DNA from: Kitagawia praeruptora
Taxonomy: Eukaryota > Streptophyta > Magnoliopsida > Apiales > Apiaceae
Reading direction: 5' to 3'
NCBI GenBank assembly: GCA_037693485.1
Contig: CM075348.1
Location: 31,180,501 to 31,244,500 of the forward strand
DNA length: 64,000 bases
The notes under the pieces are model-generated. The model was not told the DNA's origin, did no database searches, and saw only the letters and a list, made by a program, of their open reading frames with translations. This document shows, piece after piece, positions 43,883 to 57,400 of this stretch. Every line of letters begins with the position of its first letter. The stretch's first letter is position 1. The translations under genes were made by a program, and so were the position numbers.

Positions 43883-44822
43883 TTTATAGTACATTTTTAT
43901 GATAATTTTTTCCCCTGTAAAATTAGTTTTATATCATTTTAAATAGTTTATTTTTACTTTTAATGATAATAATACAGAGAAATTGCCCAAACTACACAAC
44001 ATTTCTGTGGAAGCTGCCCGAAATACCCATATGCGGGAGAGTCCACCTTTTTTACCCACAGAGTACGTATCTCTCAGATGCGTGGTCTGTGATACGTATC
44101 CCTGGAATGCGTATCACAGGTCACGCATCTGAGAGATGCGTGATGATGTTAGCCACGTCATTCTCAGGCTTTCTCCTCTCTCTCGCTCTCTCTCGCTTCA
44201 CCGACGACTTCCGCCTCTCTCGTCTCTCTCGTCTCTCTCTCGTTTCTCAACCTCCGTCCTTCCTAAGTATATCAAAAGGACGATTGCATCTTGCTGAGTA
44301 TTTCCCCCAAACTTGTTTTCTCGATCTAGCCCCGCAGGGGCTTGTAAAGTAGTTTGAAGTAATTGGTCGGACATGAAAATTGAATTTAGGGTTAGTTGGT
44401 TTTTCTCAAAATCCGGCATTAGAAATTAAAAATTGTTGATATAGGATTGTAGAGAATCGAATTACGAGTAGATTGGCATATAATATGTTAATGGAAAATG
44501 CCTCTATGATTCTGAACGATGTTGCCGAAGTTTTTCCCTCAAAATCGCCATTCCCGTCATCTTCAGCGTCGATTGACAGAGACGATGAACAGTAGCTGAA
44601 TACGCATCTTGAAAATGCGTATTACCTTATACGCAATATACAAATGCGTAACTCGAATACGCAGCTTTTTGAGGAAATTCAATTTACAAAATACACGCAT
44701 GTGAATCATGCGTATACAGTATACGCCGCTGGAAAATGCGTGGTGCGTGGTTATTTAGGGCGGAACAATCCGCCTGTGGGTATTTCGGGCTGTTGGAATT
44801 TTTTGGTGGATAGTTTGGTATC

Positions 44823-44827
44823 TCACC
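44823..44827. repeat. TSD tcacc, left copy
   Basis: Repeated at 58090-58094. Confidence 0.85.
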
Positions 44828-47800
44828 TGTGACGCCCCCAAATCCGAGGTCAAAGATTCAGGTCGTCACATCACCATCCAACCATATCATACCTGTATTA
44901 ACTTTACAACTCAACAATACATCCATCCAGACCTCAATCTTACGCACATACAAGTTAGAGCCTCAGAAACGATAATCAAAAGTAACACTAAATATTACAA
45001 TTCATCTGTACAATCCAGAATCTTACGCACTTCCACTTATATAACTGCACTTGAAGACGAGTCTTACTATTACAGTTGAAAACCTATCAGACTTACTCTG
45101 TAGTATTTATCCGGAACTAAGTCATCTCGGGATAAATCTTCTACTCCTCTTCTGCTGGTACGGAGTTAACTGACCAAATTCTTCTTTTTCTGAAAAGTTT
45201 TTATAAAGCAAGAATGAGCTACATAATGCTCAGCAAGTTCTCCATTTTGAAAAATAATAATGTAGTTTATTTCGAAAACGTTCCCAACTGTATGGGTATA
45301 TATCTCAGATTTCAAAACATAATTCGACAATATACAATATATATGTCCGCGTTTGAATAAAACATTTACACTCACTAAGGAGCTTTAAGAATAAAATATG
45401 AATCCTCTATAAGGTTCCCATTTCAATATATCTCAAGTTAGGAAATATATACATATGAGTATATCATTTTCGGCAAATCACTCTACGGTTAACATACTGC
45501 ATAGGGAATACGTTATTGCAAAACCACTTTTCTTCCATTAGCTTAGAAGGTTTCTCATTCAAAAACATTTCATTGTTTGAAATAATTGCAAGAGTGCACT
45601 AACACGTGCCAATCTTTATAGAAAATCTTGCAGTTCTAGATACTGCACGATGTCAATATTTTTCTTATCAAAAATCACACTATCGGCAACTTGGCACTTA
45701 GGCCCAAGAAGCAGTGTTTGAGTATTTTTCCAACGTGGAGGATGGGACTTGAAGAAAACATAAAAACCTGACAGGGATTGACGATGATCAGTCGCCACAT
45801 CCAAGTCCAATAATCCGCGGGTCTTCTCTACCGGTAGAAGGATAGAAACTACATCCGTAACTATCCTCGGGTGAAAACTACATCCGTAATCACCCTCGAT
45901 GAAAACTACATCCATAATCATCCTTCGGCAACACCTGGGCCGGAATAATAATTGATGGACCGCCTGGCTCACGGCCGCTTACACATCCCGGGAATCGTTC
46001 GTCAACGATTCCCACACCTGCCAGAGTCCCCTTTTTCTTTCAAAACTTGTTTTGATTGAAAATCGAGTAGTTGAGGTCCGACATCAGTCGACCGATAATT
46101 CTTGAAAAACGTGCAAGGGAGTAAAACCTGACCGGGGGTTTTCGAAAACATTTTAAGTTCGAAAGAGTTCGAGTTTAAAAGCGATGGACGTATCTTGGAT
46201 TAGTTTTATTTAAAAATAATAAATAATTAATGAATAGTAATTTAGGATTTAATAAGAATTAATAAATTAATTAATTAATTAAATTAATCTTCTAATCCAA
46301 GATAAATATTTTCGAGTATTTTTAATAATCGTATAAATAATAATTACTTAAGTATACTACACTTCCCGAACGCTTCTTCGGGTTTTCGCAATTTAATCAC
46401 AATAATATACCGCTCCCCGGTCAATAGTATATTTGGACTGCTACGACCTCTATTGCTAGAGTCGTTGCCCGAAGAACATTTTTCATTCTAAGTTCAAGGG
46501 TATAAACACATTTATATATATCTCAATCTCGACATAAAGTCTTGTCAAAACATAGAACATAACACGTATAGAGTCTACAAACACAACAGTGGAAAACTAT
46601 ATATAGGAGTTTTGAAAAGTAAACTTGCCTTGGTGCGGTTGGGGTGGTCGGCTTGCGGAGTGGAATGGAAATCTATACATAATCAATATTCGCACGTTAG
46701 TGCCTTAACAACGCTACTTAATCATAAGGTTTTAAAAATCGTAAAACCAACTTAACGACTCCACTTGTGACCACTAACCCTCTCATATGACCATGTCGTC
46801 ACATTATCACTTTCGTTACCCATTCGACTCAAATCTATTCCTCGAACTCGAAACTCAAGTGAATATTCTTAAAACTACTTTAAACTAATCCCCTAAGTGG
46901 TTTTTCACTTGCGCACACCTCGCTCTAACATTTTTATAAAATTGAAAAATTCGAGTTTTAATCAGATTCTTTTTGGGTAGCCTTCCTTACTGTAAGACCT
47001 AGCTAACCTCAATTTTTCACAATGTTTGCAGAAAGTTTGGGGGTCCAAAGACAGTTCACAAACAGACCATACAGTGCAGTCCGGATTTCAGAACCACTCC
47101 TCACTCTTCTGGTCATAACTCAAAATCTATACATCACCTAGTTATGAACTTTATATTTCTGGAAACTAAATTCAAATACCTTTCTAGCCATATGTATTAG
47201 ACCTTCGGGAGACAAGTTTAAGGGGTTCAAAAGTCCATTGCAAGGCAGTACATACTCCCAGACTTTTTACTCAGCATACTTCTTTGTTTAATCTTTCAAG
47301 AACTCAACTTATACATCATATCTACCATTAAAATCATCAAGGCTCATCTCTACAACATACATAGGGTTACATACTCTAAGTACAAGCTTTAAAATCACAC
47401 CAACAACATATATCCTCAAGATTTACATCATCCATAACTTTTATAACCAAGATATGCACTAAAACCTTTAGATCTAACAATATAAACCATAAACACTTCA
47501 TGACTAAGAGTGGTGAGAGTTTTTATACCTTCTTGAGTAGCTAGGGGCCTTGGGTGAGCTTTATATCCTCTAAGAACACTTGGATGAGCCCTTACAAACC
47601 TTAAACCTTCAAGATCTAATAGATGAACAACTTTGGTAAATTTTCATCCAATCTTCAACAATTTATAACTCAAGATCTAATGGATGGATGGGGTTGAAAT
47701 TAATACCATACCTCTATAATGATGCAAGGGAGCCCTAGTATTTTTGCTTGGATTTGTGAGTGAGGGGAAGTTGAAGAAGAAATTCTTCTTCTTCCTCCTT

Positions 47801-48484
47801 CTTTGGCTCGGCCGAGAGCTCCAAGGGAGAGGGAGGGAGAGTGTTGTGTTTTGTTAGTGTTTGGAATGATGAGAGGTAATGAATTATTGAGTGTGTATGT
47901 ATGTATGTATAATGTAGTCACAAGATGTCACTCTAGGTAGTAGCCTAGGCATGCACCATGCTTCCTTGTCTCCTAGGGTGTGACACCCATCACACATGTC
48001 ACTATTCACTTCTACTTTATGCTTTTCTAGTTTCTTTTCCTAACTAGCTAGTTACATGACACTTGCATGTAATTTCTTTCCTTGTATTATTATTCCTCCA
48101 CCAATGGTTGTCACTTAATCCTTAATTCATATCGTATCAAAATTAATCTCCTCGTAATAATATTTTGTCGCGTAGAGATTTCCTTTGTAATTCCTTAAGT
48201 ACTTAATTGGGTAAATTCCCTAAATCTCCATAACTTCTTGTCATAGCCTCTTAAAATCCTTTAATACTCTAATAATTCCCAAATCCCAAGTTTTTATAAA
48301 TCTTAATAGCAGTAGGCCTCTTGCCTTAACAATCTTCCCTTTTTCTTACACAGTGAATGTAACAACATAAATTTCTCAGATAATCATTTCCATTAAACAA
48401 CATGGGTGACTCAAAAGGTCCCAAATTCACAATATCATATGATATTATATTCTTAAAAATATTACAAAAATCAGGGTTCTTACA
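44828..48484 (-). repeat. 3' LTR of the Tekay-like element
   Basis: 3657 bp on the plus strand from TGTGACGCCCCCAAATCC to GGGTTCTTACA. Near 45849-45927 it has three tandem ~27-bp units around GAAAACTACATCCGTAATC. Compared with the other LTR it has a 7-bp and an 8-bp insertion and lacks 6 bp. The 118-codon minus-strand frame at 45972-45616 recurs in the other LTR; I regard it as chance. Confidence 0.9.
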
Positions 48485-48502
48485 GCCTCCCCTCCTTAAA
48501 AG
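48485..48502 (-). promoter_or_regulatory. Polypurine tract of the Tekay-like element
   Basis: The minus strand reads TTTTAAGGAGGGGAGGC directly before the LTR. The neighbouring GGGACGGAATCC word is the same as before the LTR at 27539. Confidence 0.8.
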
Positions 48503-51500
48503 GATTCCGTCCCGGAATCAGTTTAGGAATCACTGGGGTTACTCCTCCTTCTTTGTTTCACTCTTTCGACTTCCAGGTGGATTCTTCCACATCTTGATTT
48601 TCTCACAATTCCTTATTAGTTTGAAAACCTTGTTCCTCAGCACTTGTTCTCTCTATCCATGATTTCCACGGGTTGCTCCACATAGGTCAAGTCGGGTCAT
48701 AGGTCCACTTGGTTGTACTCTATCACATGCTGATAGTCGGTGTGGTAGGGTCGTAGACATATGAAACACATTATGAATTTGCTGCAAGCTTGGGGCAAGG
48801 CTAACTCGCAGGCTAATTTCCCAATATGCCTCAAAATCTAAAAAGGTCCAATAAACCTCAGACTTAGCTTCCCTTTCTTAACAAACCGCATCAATCCTTT
48901 CCAGGGAGATTCCTTTAGTATCACGAAGTCTCCCACCTCATACTCCTTTGATATCTCATAAAATTTAACCATTCGAAATGATGAGTTTCGTAAAAAAAAA
49001 ACTAATGACTTTTACATACACTCGTCTGCACCGTAAAGACGTAATATCAATTCGAAATCTTCAATTAATAATTCGTACATATTGTGATTGCAAAAATTTC
49101 CCATCCACGCATAAAATTACTATTCATCTAGGTTTCGAATATTCACGAAAATTAGGATTATTGTAGTCTTCTCGCCTTAAAAGGATTCTATCTTAAGAAC
49201 ATAAGGAAAATAGTTGTGGATACAATTCCAAATTTACCCTTTCCAACTCTCAGGTTGACACTTCAACCCTTTTGTTCAACCCTTTAATCGCCATAGATGG
49301 TTTAGAACCACTAGTTCATTATCGAATGTATCTCTCCGTTCTATTACTCTATCCAAGAGTTATCAGTATTTATCAAATCTCTTCCTATCTAACGGAACGC
49401 TACTGGATCAAATGACAAAGACATTGTTGAGAAAAAAATGGCTTTTCCCGGATGAAATGAAAATTGGATTCATGGAACAGGAGAAAGATTTCCATTATTA
49501 TGATGACTATATGATGGTCTCACCAACGCTTTAATGTTGTTTCTCAACGCATGCTCTCCTCGACCTGTATTCCTTATCGGTTGTTCTATGAATGAAAATT
49601 TCGATCCCACTACTTATACGTTCCTCTTCTACCTTGTTCATAGTATCCGTGTTGAGTCCTTGTATCGTTGGCCCGTGAATACTTTGTGGTCGTGTTTCAT
49701 AATCTGAGACAATGTCAATACGCACGGTATTCCTCGTATTCCTTGGCTTAATTAGCACGCATGTGTTGCCTCCCGTCAACCGTTACCACTTGCTATTTAT
49801 ACTGTATAGTCTTCGGTATACGTCGAACCAGTTCAGCTACTATATCCCTCGTCCATTGACTTCTTCGTAACGTAAGAAAAGTGAAACTTCTTCTTTCGCA
49901 GTACGCTTTACAAGAGACGTCCTTACGTTCGCATGGTGACGATCGTGATAACAACATTCATTTCATGGATAAGTTTTTATTCTCGACTGCCCCGTGAAAT
50001 CTAAGGCACGACACTAAATATAAATTTGATCGTCTGGATAATTCTTCTTCCCTGTCCGTTAGCCACAGGTCAAATTAGTACATACGCTCAATCTCTTTGT
50101 TAAATATACTTGAAAGCACCTTCAATATTCGAAGTTTAACCTTAAGTCTTTATCTGACGTAATCGCTGCAGAAGTTTTATATTGCACCACCATCTCTTCC
50201 GTATATAAATCGATAATCTTCTAAATAGAAAGTCGCTCGTAGGTAAATCACTTGGTTCAACAATTATAAATCAAATAGGGCCATCTCTTGGCTCGGTCTT
50301 CGGCGACCTACTTATGAAATTCATTATAATTCTGTCCACGTTCAAGATTTTCTACAGGCGGAATTGATCCACTAGATCTCTATCATTCTGCTTTCGACAT
50401 GTCGTGTTTGTACTTAATAGTTTGCCAATGCCATTCTTCATACCTGTTTGCCAAAAATTCTCTTAATTCTCTATACATCTTTGTCCTTCCCCATAATTTT
50501 GTCATTTTCCTCTAACATTATTCTTTATTGTATATACTCTATTTTCTTGGTCAATACTGACTGAATTCCAATTTCGAATAATCCCTTCTATAAGTATCGG
50601 CCACCACACTGGCCTTTCTTGGGTAATAACAAATTTCTTCATTATACTCCTTGCACCATTTCGTCACCTTCTCTTTCTTATGTTTAGTTCTAATATGAAG
50701 ATATACTTAAGGCACTTGTGAAAAAAAAAAAGAAAAAAAAATTCAAATTTTTCCCATAAGGTTAACGTCTCAGTTTTATGCGTGAACGCTATCATGACTA
50801 ATCCCCGACTCACGGTTAGTATATCCTATCTCGTAACCTTTATGTTGTTTAGAAGTATAGGCTATCATCCCCTTTCTACTGCATCAGCACACCTCTTAAA
50901 CTCTTAAAAGATGCATCATCGTGACTCTCAAAGTCCCCTTTTTATCATCAAGTATAGCTAACAACGAGGTTGTTGCTAATATATCATTTCATTCCAAAAC
51001 TTTGTTCATTAATCCATAAAGGCTTCTGACTGATTAATCCACTCAAACGATACTACCATAATTCTATAACGTTTATATTAGTGTGAAATGCCAACTTTGG
51101 CACAGTACAGAGGTCGATCTTGAGTTGGTGAAACCCACTTTTCAACCTTATCTTTGAAAAACAACTACGCGTTTTAACTGGTCAACAATTCCTACATCTC
51201 CGGTTAGTGGTATCGATTCTCGATGGTATATGTAAGATGTCATACGCTCATCCTCTTTCACAACTGGCGCCAATCAGCCTGAGGCCTGCATGCTGCTGCG
51301 ATTCCCAATAAACTTGATTAAGTGGTAATCTCGAAGGATCATTGGGATATATCCATGCATCCATTTGCTATTAGGGGTCTTTTAAACTTTATGTCTCTGT
51401 ATGAGCATCAATCCCTTTAAGCTATGTAAAGCTTCACATTCTTGCCACGATATTTCTTCCTTTCTTGTCCATCTCACTTCCATGTTAGTTTCCTCTAAGG

Positions 51501-54424
51501 ATATGTCTTACATCGTAATCGATTTGAATTTCTTGGATCAGGAAAAGGCTTGGTAACTCCAGAATTCATTACTATAACATCCTGACAACGGTTGGTAGGA
51601 ACGTACTCCCAACCACCTCATCATTTCCTATAACTTTCCTCACACTAATATTAAAGGTCTTGTGTTATGCCCCGACATGTTATTCCTACTTTAAATAATT
51701 ACTCGGCATCACGCTCTGGCTGCACAATTACAACATTTGGTTTTTGATCTCATATTGGTGCAACGGTTCACAATTGTACCTCCCGTTCACCTTAGAGTAA
51801 TGACTTTTGAAAGGAATGGTTTCAAAATAACAAGGTCCAATAGATAATTTCAATAAGAATTCCACATTGGATGTTCCAAGAATGTTGATGGTTCCAAATA
51901 CTAGGAGTCTCAATTTTCGTAGATGTAAGGATGGACAGAAAGAATACAACAAGGTTTATTCCTTCATGTCCTGAAAATTTTATAATGTGATATCATAGAG
52001 AATGTTGCATGAGGGCAATGATTGTTGGATACAAAAGTCATAAAGACGGTCTTTATACGATTCTTACATCTGGTGAATACTTTTCCTCTTGAAAAATAGA
52101 GGATCTGAAAAGTCCCATTGATAAAGGTCAACCGATCGAAAGCAATTCTACTCTATGACAATAAAAATGAAGCAGTTTATCATTCAAGTAATCTATGGCT
52201 TCAAATGAATCTTCATTATATGAATGAAAGAACAGAATATTCAAGTGACATAAAGTCTGATACGAAGATGGGTAGAATTCAAGTTGAGTGGGCGACCTCA
52301 CTAGGTCTCAATCAAGTTATTCGTCAAAACTTTCATTATCATACTTTACCACATGCAAAATGCATTGAGGAATTGCTGAATGAATTAAATTGGGAGTTGG
52401 ACCAGTGAAACAATAACTAGTCCTTTTCAAGAAACACTAGCAACTAGCTAGACAAAATTTGCTAGTTCACTTGTTTGAGACATCACCACTAGCTAGGACA
52501 ATTAGCTAGGTGTTCTTCACAACATTACAATTTTGACTAGTTAGAACAATCAACTAGTCATTCATATTGACATATCGACTAGCCAGTTTCAATTGGCTAG
52601 AACGGAATTTCAACATCGTAGCCACTGAAGAAACTTTAGGCTACTCGGACAACGAATGGAAATAAGAAGTTATTAAGTTTGAAAAAGAAAACTATAAAAT
52701 CTGAAGAGAATGTTCTAAGTATCGGAACAATCGATAACCTCTCATCAAACATTACCTACCAGTGAAACGGTCCACCCAAGGGTGCCTCCGTACACATGTT
52801 TTATCAGATCCTACAGTAGAATTAAATTCAGAATACCAATATCAAAATGATATCCTTACTATGATTTCAATGTACGATGTACAATCTCATCTTGAATAGA
52901 AGAAAAGAATTCATGAAGGATGTCTGGACATTAGATCATCCATGTCCTCAGTAATTTGTTAAATATTTATGAGCTCGACTGAAGAGTGCAAGTATGAAAG
53001 AAGCAATCAAACATCAATATTCGTTAAGTAATATTCGTCGAATAATTAAGGAAGTATTCGTGGAACATTCCTTGGATAATTTAAAGAAAGTGTAAATAGC
53101 CCTGAGCAGAACAAGATAATTATATACTTCGAATAGAATGCTCGGGGGTCAAATAAGATACTTTGGATGAGTCCCGATTTAGAGAAAGTATGTCACCGGT
53201 TGTTACTCCACCCGTTTGAAGTAAAAAGCAAGAAGGGTTACTTGCTATACTAATCGAGATAACCTGGTTCAAGCATAAATTAAATGAAGTAGTGCACCGG
53301 CCAGTAATTACCAAAGTAAGTCGATGACTATTCATGCGTCTCATTATCACCATTATGAGGATAATTCCATCTCTTCGTCTTTGTAATATAAGATGTACAC
53401 CAGTGTGTCTCTCAATCATCATCATAAGGTCACTCATCGAGTTAGGGTCTCGTGAATATATCGGTCATTTCAGTGCTTTATCTTGAAGATCGTGCTTCAC
53501 ATCATTCCAGACACACCTGCTAAGTCCATAGGGTCCTACTACATGCCTCCGACATGAATCACAAGTGGCCAGTTCCCCCTGGGAACAGATCAAAGAGATC
53601 TCTCAGGGATCTCAATGCAGTCCATAGGTTCAGTGGCGGTGTGTGTGCACGTGAACATATGTTACCAACAATATATAGGTTTACAAGTATATATGCGTAG
53701 TCTCTGCTAAAATTTCTATCAAGAATTCCACTATAGACTCACTGGTCTCTTCTTTTGGTAGACTCTGAGATCACTGTATTGCTCGTTGCAACCATATTCA
53801 ACTTCACTAGAGTCCCTTTGTTAATTCTACTTGCTTGTTCTCTAAGTTGAACTACCATGCTCTAGCGTCCAAATCATGCGTGGAATTATCTAGCACGCTC
53901 GTCTATGATAACATTCTCGTATAACACATGTAAAATTCGCCATCAAGAGTAATGAAATCCACAACGGCATAGTAACCACCTTTCAGGTAAACCCGTTACT
54001 TATCGAAAATCGGATCTTATAGCCATAGTAAAAGACTTTCATTATTCCAAGTACTAAGTACCCTTACTTATGTAGTGATGTCTAAACTTCTTAATTCTTA
54101 AGATGCCGCCTTCTAAACTGTGGAGGACTATGGGCAACAAAATTTATGCCAGCCAAGTCATCCAATCATATTGGCAATATCGCCTCTATCTCAGCTGCTC
54201 TTGAGATTTCGCTCTGCTTCCTATATCATTACCTATGATAGATCATGTACGACTCTCAAACCTCTATTCATCACTAGTATAGTACCTCCAGTAAACACTC
54301 CAGTCCATTCTACTCACCGGTACCTCTTCCGGTAATCCGATAGTAAGTTTACTACGATCTCTAATGTCATTCTCCTACTTAGACTTAACTCTCAACACTC
54401 TTGTTTCTGAGTACTGTAACTTAT
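48503..54424 (-). pseudogene. Decayed gag-pol of the Tekay-like element
   Basis: Minus-strand reading, with many stops and indels. At 48970-48600: EVGDFVILKESPWKGLMRF, KGKLSLRFIGPF, then PDLTYVEQPVEIMDRE, the integrase C-terminus and entry to a chromodomain. Near 50,940-50,860: FKSLRGVLMQ, recalling the RNase H GCVLMQ block. Near 51,160-51,000: GFHQLKIDL and EAFMD-type fragments of RT. Gag and PR should lie at 51,700-54,400, but I cannot identify them with confidence. A TAGCTAG-rich patch occurs at about 52,420-52,620. The plus-strand 96-codon frame at 52118-52408 lies opposite and has no recognisable domain. Confidence 0.7.
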
Positions 54425-54436
54425 CGCTCTGATACC
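54425..54436 (-). promoter_or_regulatory. Primer binding site, tRNA-iMet type
   Basis: The minus strand reads TGGTATCAGAGC five bases inside the LTR edge at 54442. Confidence 0.85.
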
Positions 54437-54441
54437 ATTTC

Positions 54442-57400
54442 TGTGACGCCCCCAAATCCGAGGTCAAAGATTCAGGTCGTCACATCACCATCCAACCATA
54501 TCATACCTGTATTAACTTTACAACTCAACAATACATCCATCCAGACCTCAATCTTACGCACATACAAGTTAGAGCCTCAGAAACGATAATCAAAAGTAAC
54601 ACTAAATATTACAATGCATCTGTACAATCCAGAATCTTACGCACTTCCACTTATATAACTACACTTGAAGACGAGTCTTACTATTACAGTTAAAAACCTA
54701 TCAGACTTACTCTGTAGTATTTATCCGGAACTAAGTCATCTCGGGATAAATCTTCTACTCCACTTCTGCTGGTACGGAGTTAACTGACCAAATTCTTCTT
54801 TTTCTGAAAAGTTTTTATAAAGCAAGAATGAGCTACATAATGCTCAGCAAGTTCTCCATTTTGAAAAATAATAATGTAGTTTATTTCGAAAACGTTCCCA
54901 ACTGTATGGGTATATATCTCAGATTTCAAAACATAATTCGACAATATATATGTCCGCGTTTGAATAAAACATTTATACTCAATAAGGAGCTTTAAGAATA
55001 AAATATGAATCCTCTATAAGGTTCCCATTTCAATATATCTCAAGTTAGGAAATATATACATATGAGTATATCATTTTCGGCAAATCACTCTACGGTTAAC
55101 ATACTGCATAGGGAATACGTTATTGCAAAACCACTTTCCTTCCATTAGCTTAGAAGGTTTCTCATTCAAAAACATTTCATTATTTGAAATAATTGCAAGA
55201 GTGCACTAACACGTGCCAATCTTTATAGAAAATCTTGTAGTTCTAGATACTGCACGATGTCAATATTTTTCTTATCAAAAATCACACTATCGGCAACTTG
55301 GCACTTAGGCCCAAGAAGCAGTGTTTGAGTATTTTTCCAACGTGGAGGATGGGACTTGAAGAAAACATAAAAACCTGACAGGGATTGACGATGATCAGTC
55401 GCCACATCCAAGTCCAATAATCCGCGGGTCTTCTCTACCGGTAGAAGGATAGAAACTACATCCGTAACTATCCTCGGGTGAAAACTACATCCGTAATCAC
55501 CCTCGATGAAAACTACATCCGTAATCATCCTTCGGCAACACCTGGGCCGGAATAATAATTGATGGACCGCCTGGCTCACGGCCGCTTACACATCCCGGGA
55601 ATCGTTCGTCAACGATTCCCACACCTGCCAGAGTCCCCTTTTTCTTTTTCTTTCAAAACTTGTTTTGATTGAAAATCGAGTAGTTGAGGTCCGACATCAG
55701 TCGACCGATAATTCTTGAAAAACGTGCAAGGGAGTAAAACCTGACCGGGGGTTTTCGAAAACATTTTAAGTTCGAAAGAGTTCGAGTTTAAAAGCGATGG
55801 ACGTATCTTGGATTAGTTTTATTTAAAAATAATAAATAATTAATGAATAGTAATTTAGGATTTAATAAGAATTAATAAATTAATTAATTAATTAAATTAA
55901 TCTTCTAATCCAAGATAAATATTTTCGAGTATTTTTAATAATCGTATAAATAATAATTACTTAAGTATACTACACTTCCCGAACGCTTCTTCGGGTTTTC
56001 GCAATTTAATCACAATAATATACCGCTCCCCGGTCAATAGTATATTTGGACTGCTACGACCTCTATTGCTAGAGTCGTTGCCCGAAGAACATTTTTCATT
56101 CTAAGTTCAAGGGTATAAACACATTTATATATATCTCAATCTCGACATAAAGTCTTGTCAAAACATAGAACATAACACGTATAGAGTCTACAAACACAAC
56201 AGTGGAAAACTATATATAGGAGTTTTGAAAAGTAAACTTGCCTTGGTGCGGTTGGGGTGGTCGGCTTGCGGAGTGGAATGGAAATCTATACATAATCAAT
56301 ATTCGCACGTTAGTGCCTTAACAACGCTACTTAATCATAAGGTTTTAAAAATCGTAAAACCAACTTAACGACTCCACTTGTGACCACTAACCCTCTCATA
56401 TGACCATGTCGTCACATTATCACTTTCGTTACCCATTCGACTCAAATCTATTCCTCGAACTCGAAACTCAAGTGAATATTCTTAAAACTAATTTAAACTA
56501 ATCCCCTAAGTGGTTTTTCACTTGCGCACACCTCGCTCTAACATTTTTATAAAATTGAAAAATTCGAGTTTTAATCAGATTCTTTTTGGGTAGCCTTCCT
56601 TACTGTAAGACCTAGCTAACCTCAATTTTTCACAATGTTTGCAGAAAGTTTGGGGGTCCAAAGACAGTTCACAAACAGACCATACAGTGCAGTCCGGATT
56701 TCAGAACCACTCATCACTCTTCTGGTCATAACTCAAAATCTATACATCACCTAGTTATGAACTTTATATTTCTGGAAACTAAATTCAAATACCTTTCTAG
56801 CCATATGTATTAGACCTTCGGGAGACAAGTTTAAGGGGTTCAAAAGTCCACTGCAAGGCAGTACATACTCCCAGACTTTTTACTCAGCATACTTCTTTGT
56901 TTAATCTTTCAAGAACTCAACTTATACATCATATCTACCATTAAAATCATCAAGGCTCATCTCTACAACATACATGGGGTTACATACTCTAAGTACAAGC
57001 TTTAAAATCACACCAACAACATATATCCTCAAGATTTACATCATCCATAACTTTTATAACCAAGATATGCACTAAAACCTTTAGATCTAACAATATAAAC
57101 CATAAACACTTCATGACTAAGAGTGGTGAGAGTTTTTATACCTTCTTGAGTAGCTAGGGGCCTTGGGTGAGCTTTATATCCTCTAAGAACACTTGGATGA
57201 GCCCTTACAAACCTTAAACCTTCAAGATCTAATAGATGAACAACTTTGGTAAATTTTCATCCAATCTTCAACAATTTATAACTCAAGATCTAATGGATGG
57301 ATGGGGTTGAAATTAATACCATACCTCTATAATGATGCAAGGGAGCCCTAATATTTTTGCTTGGATTTGTGAGTGAGGGGAAGTTGAAGAAGAAATTCTT

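Noticed and set aside
44161..44245. TCTC-rich stretch as a coding or promoter element
   Set aside because: Simple low-complexity tract inside the MITE.
45616..45972. 118-codon minus-strand ORF, repeated at 55223-55579
   Set aside because: Part of the Tekay-like LTRs, rich in short tandem units; no domain and no start context.
52118..52408. 96-codon plus-strand ORF
   Set aside because: Opposite to decayed pol, with no homology I recognise; chance is the simplest reading.
52420..52620. CTAGCTAG-rich patch as a regulatory array
   Set aside because: Words are irregularly spaced and lie in decayed internal sequence; no consistent unit.
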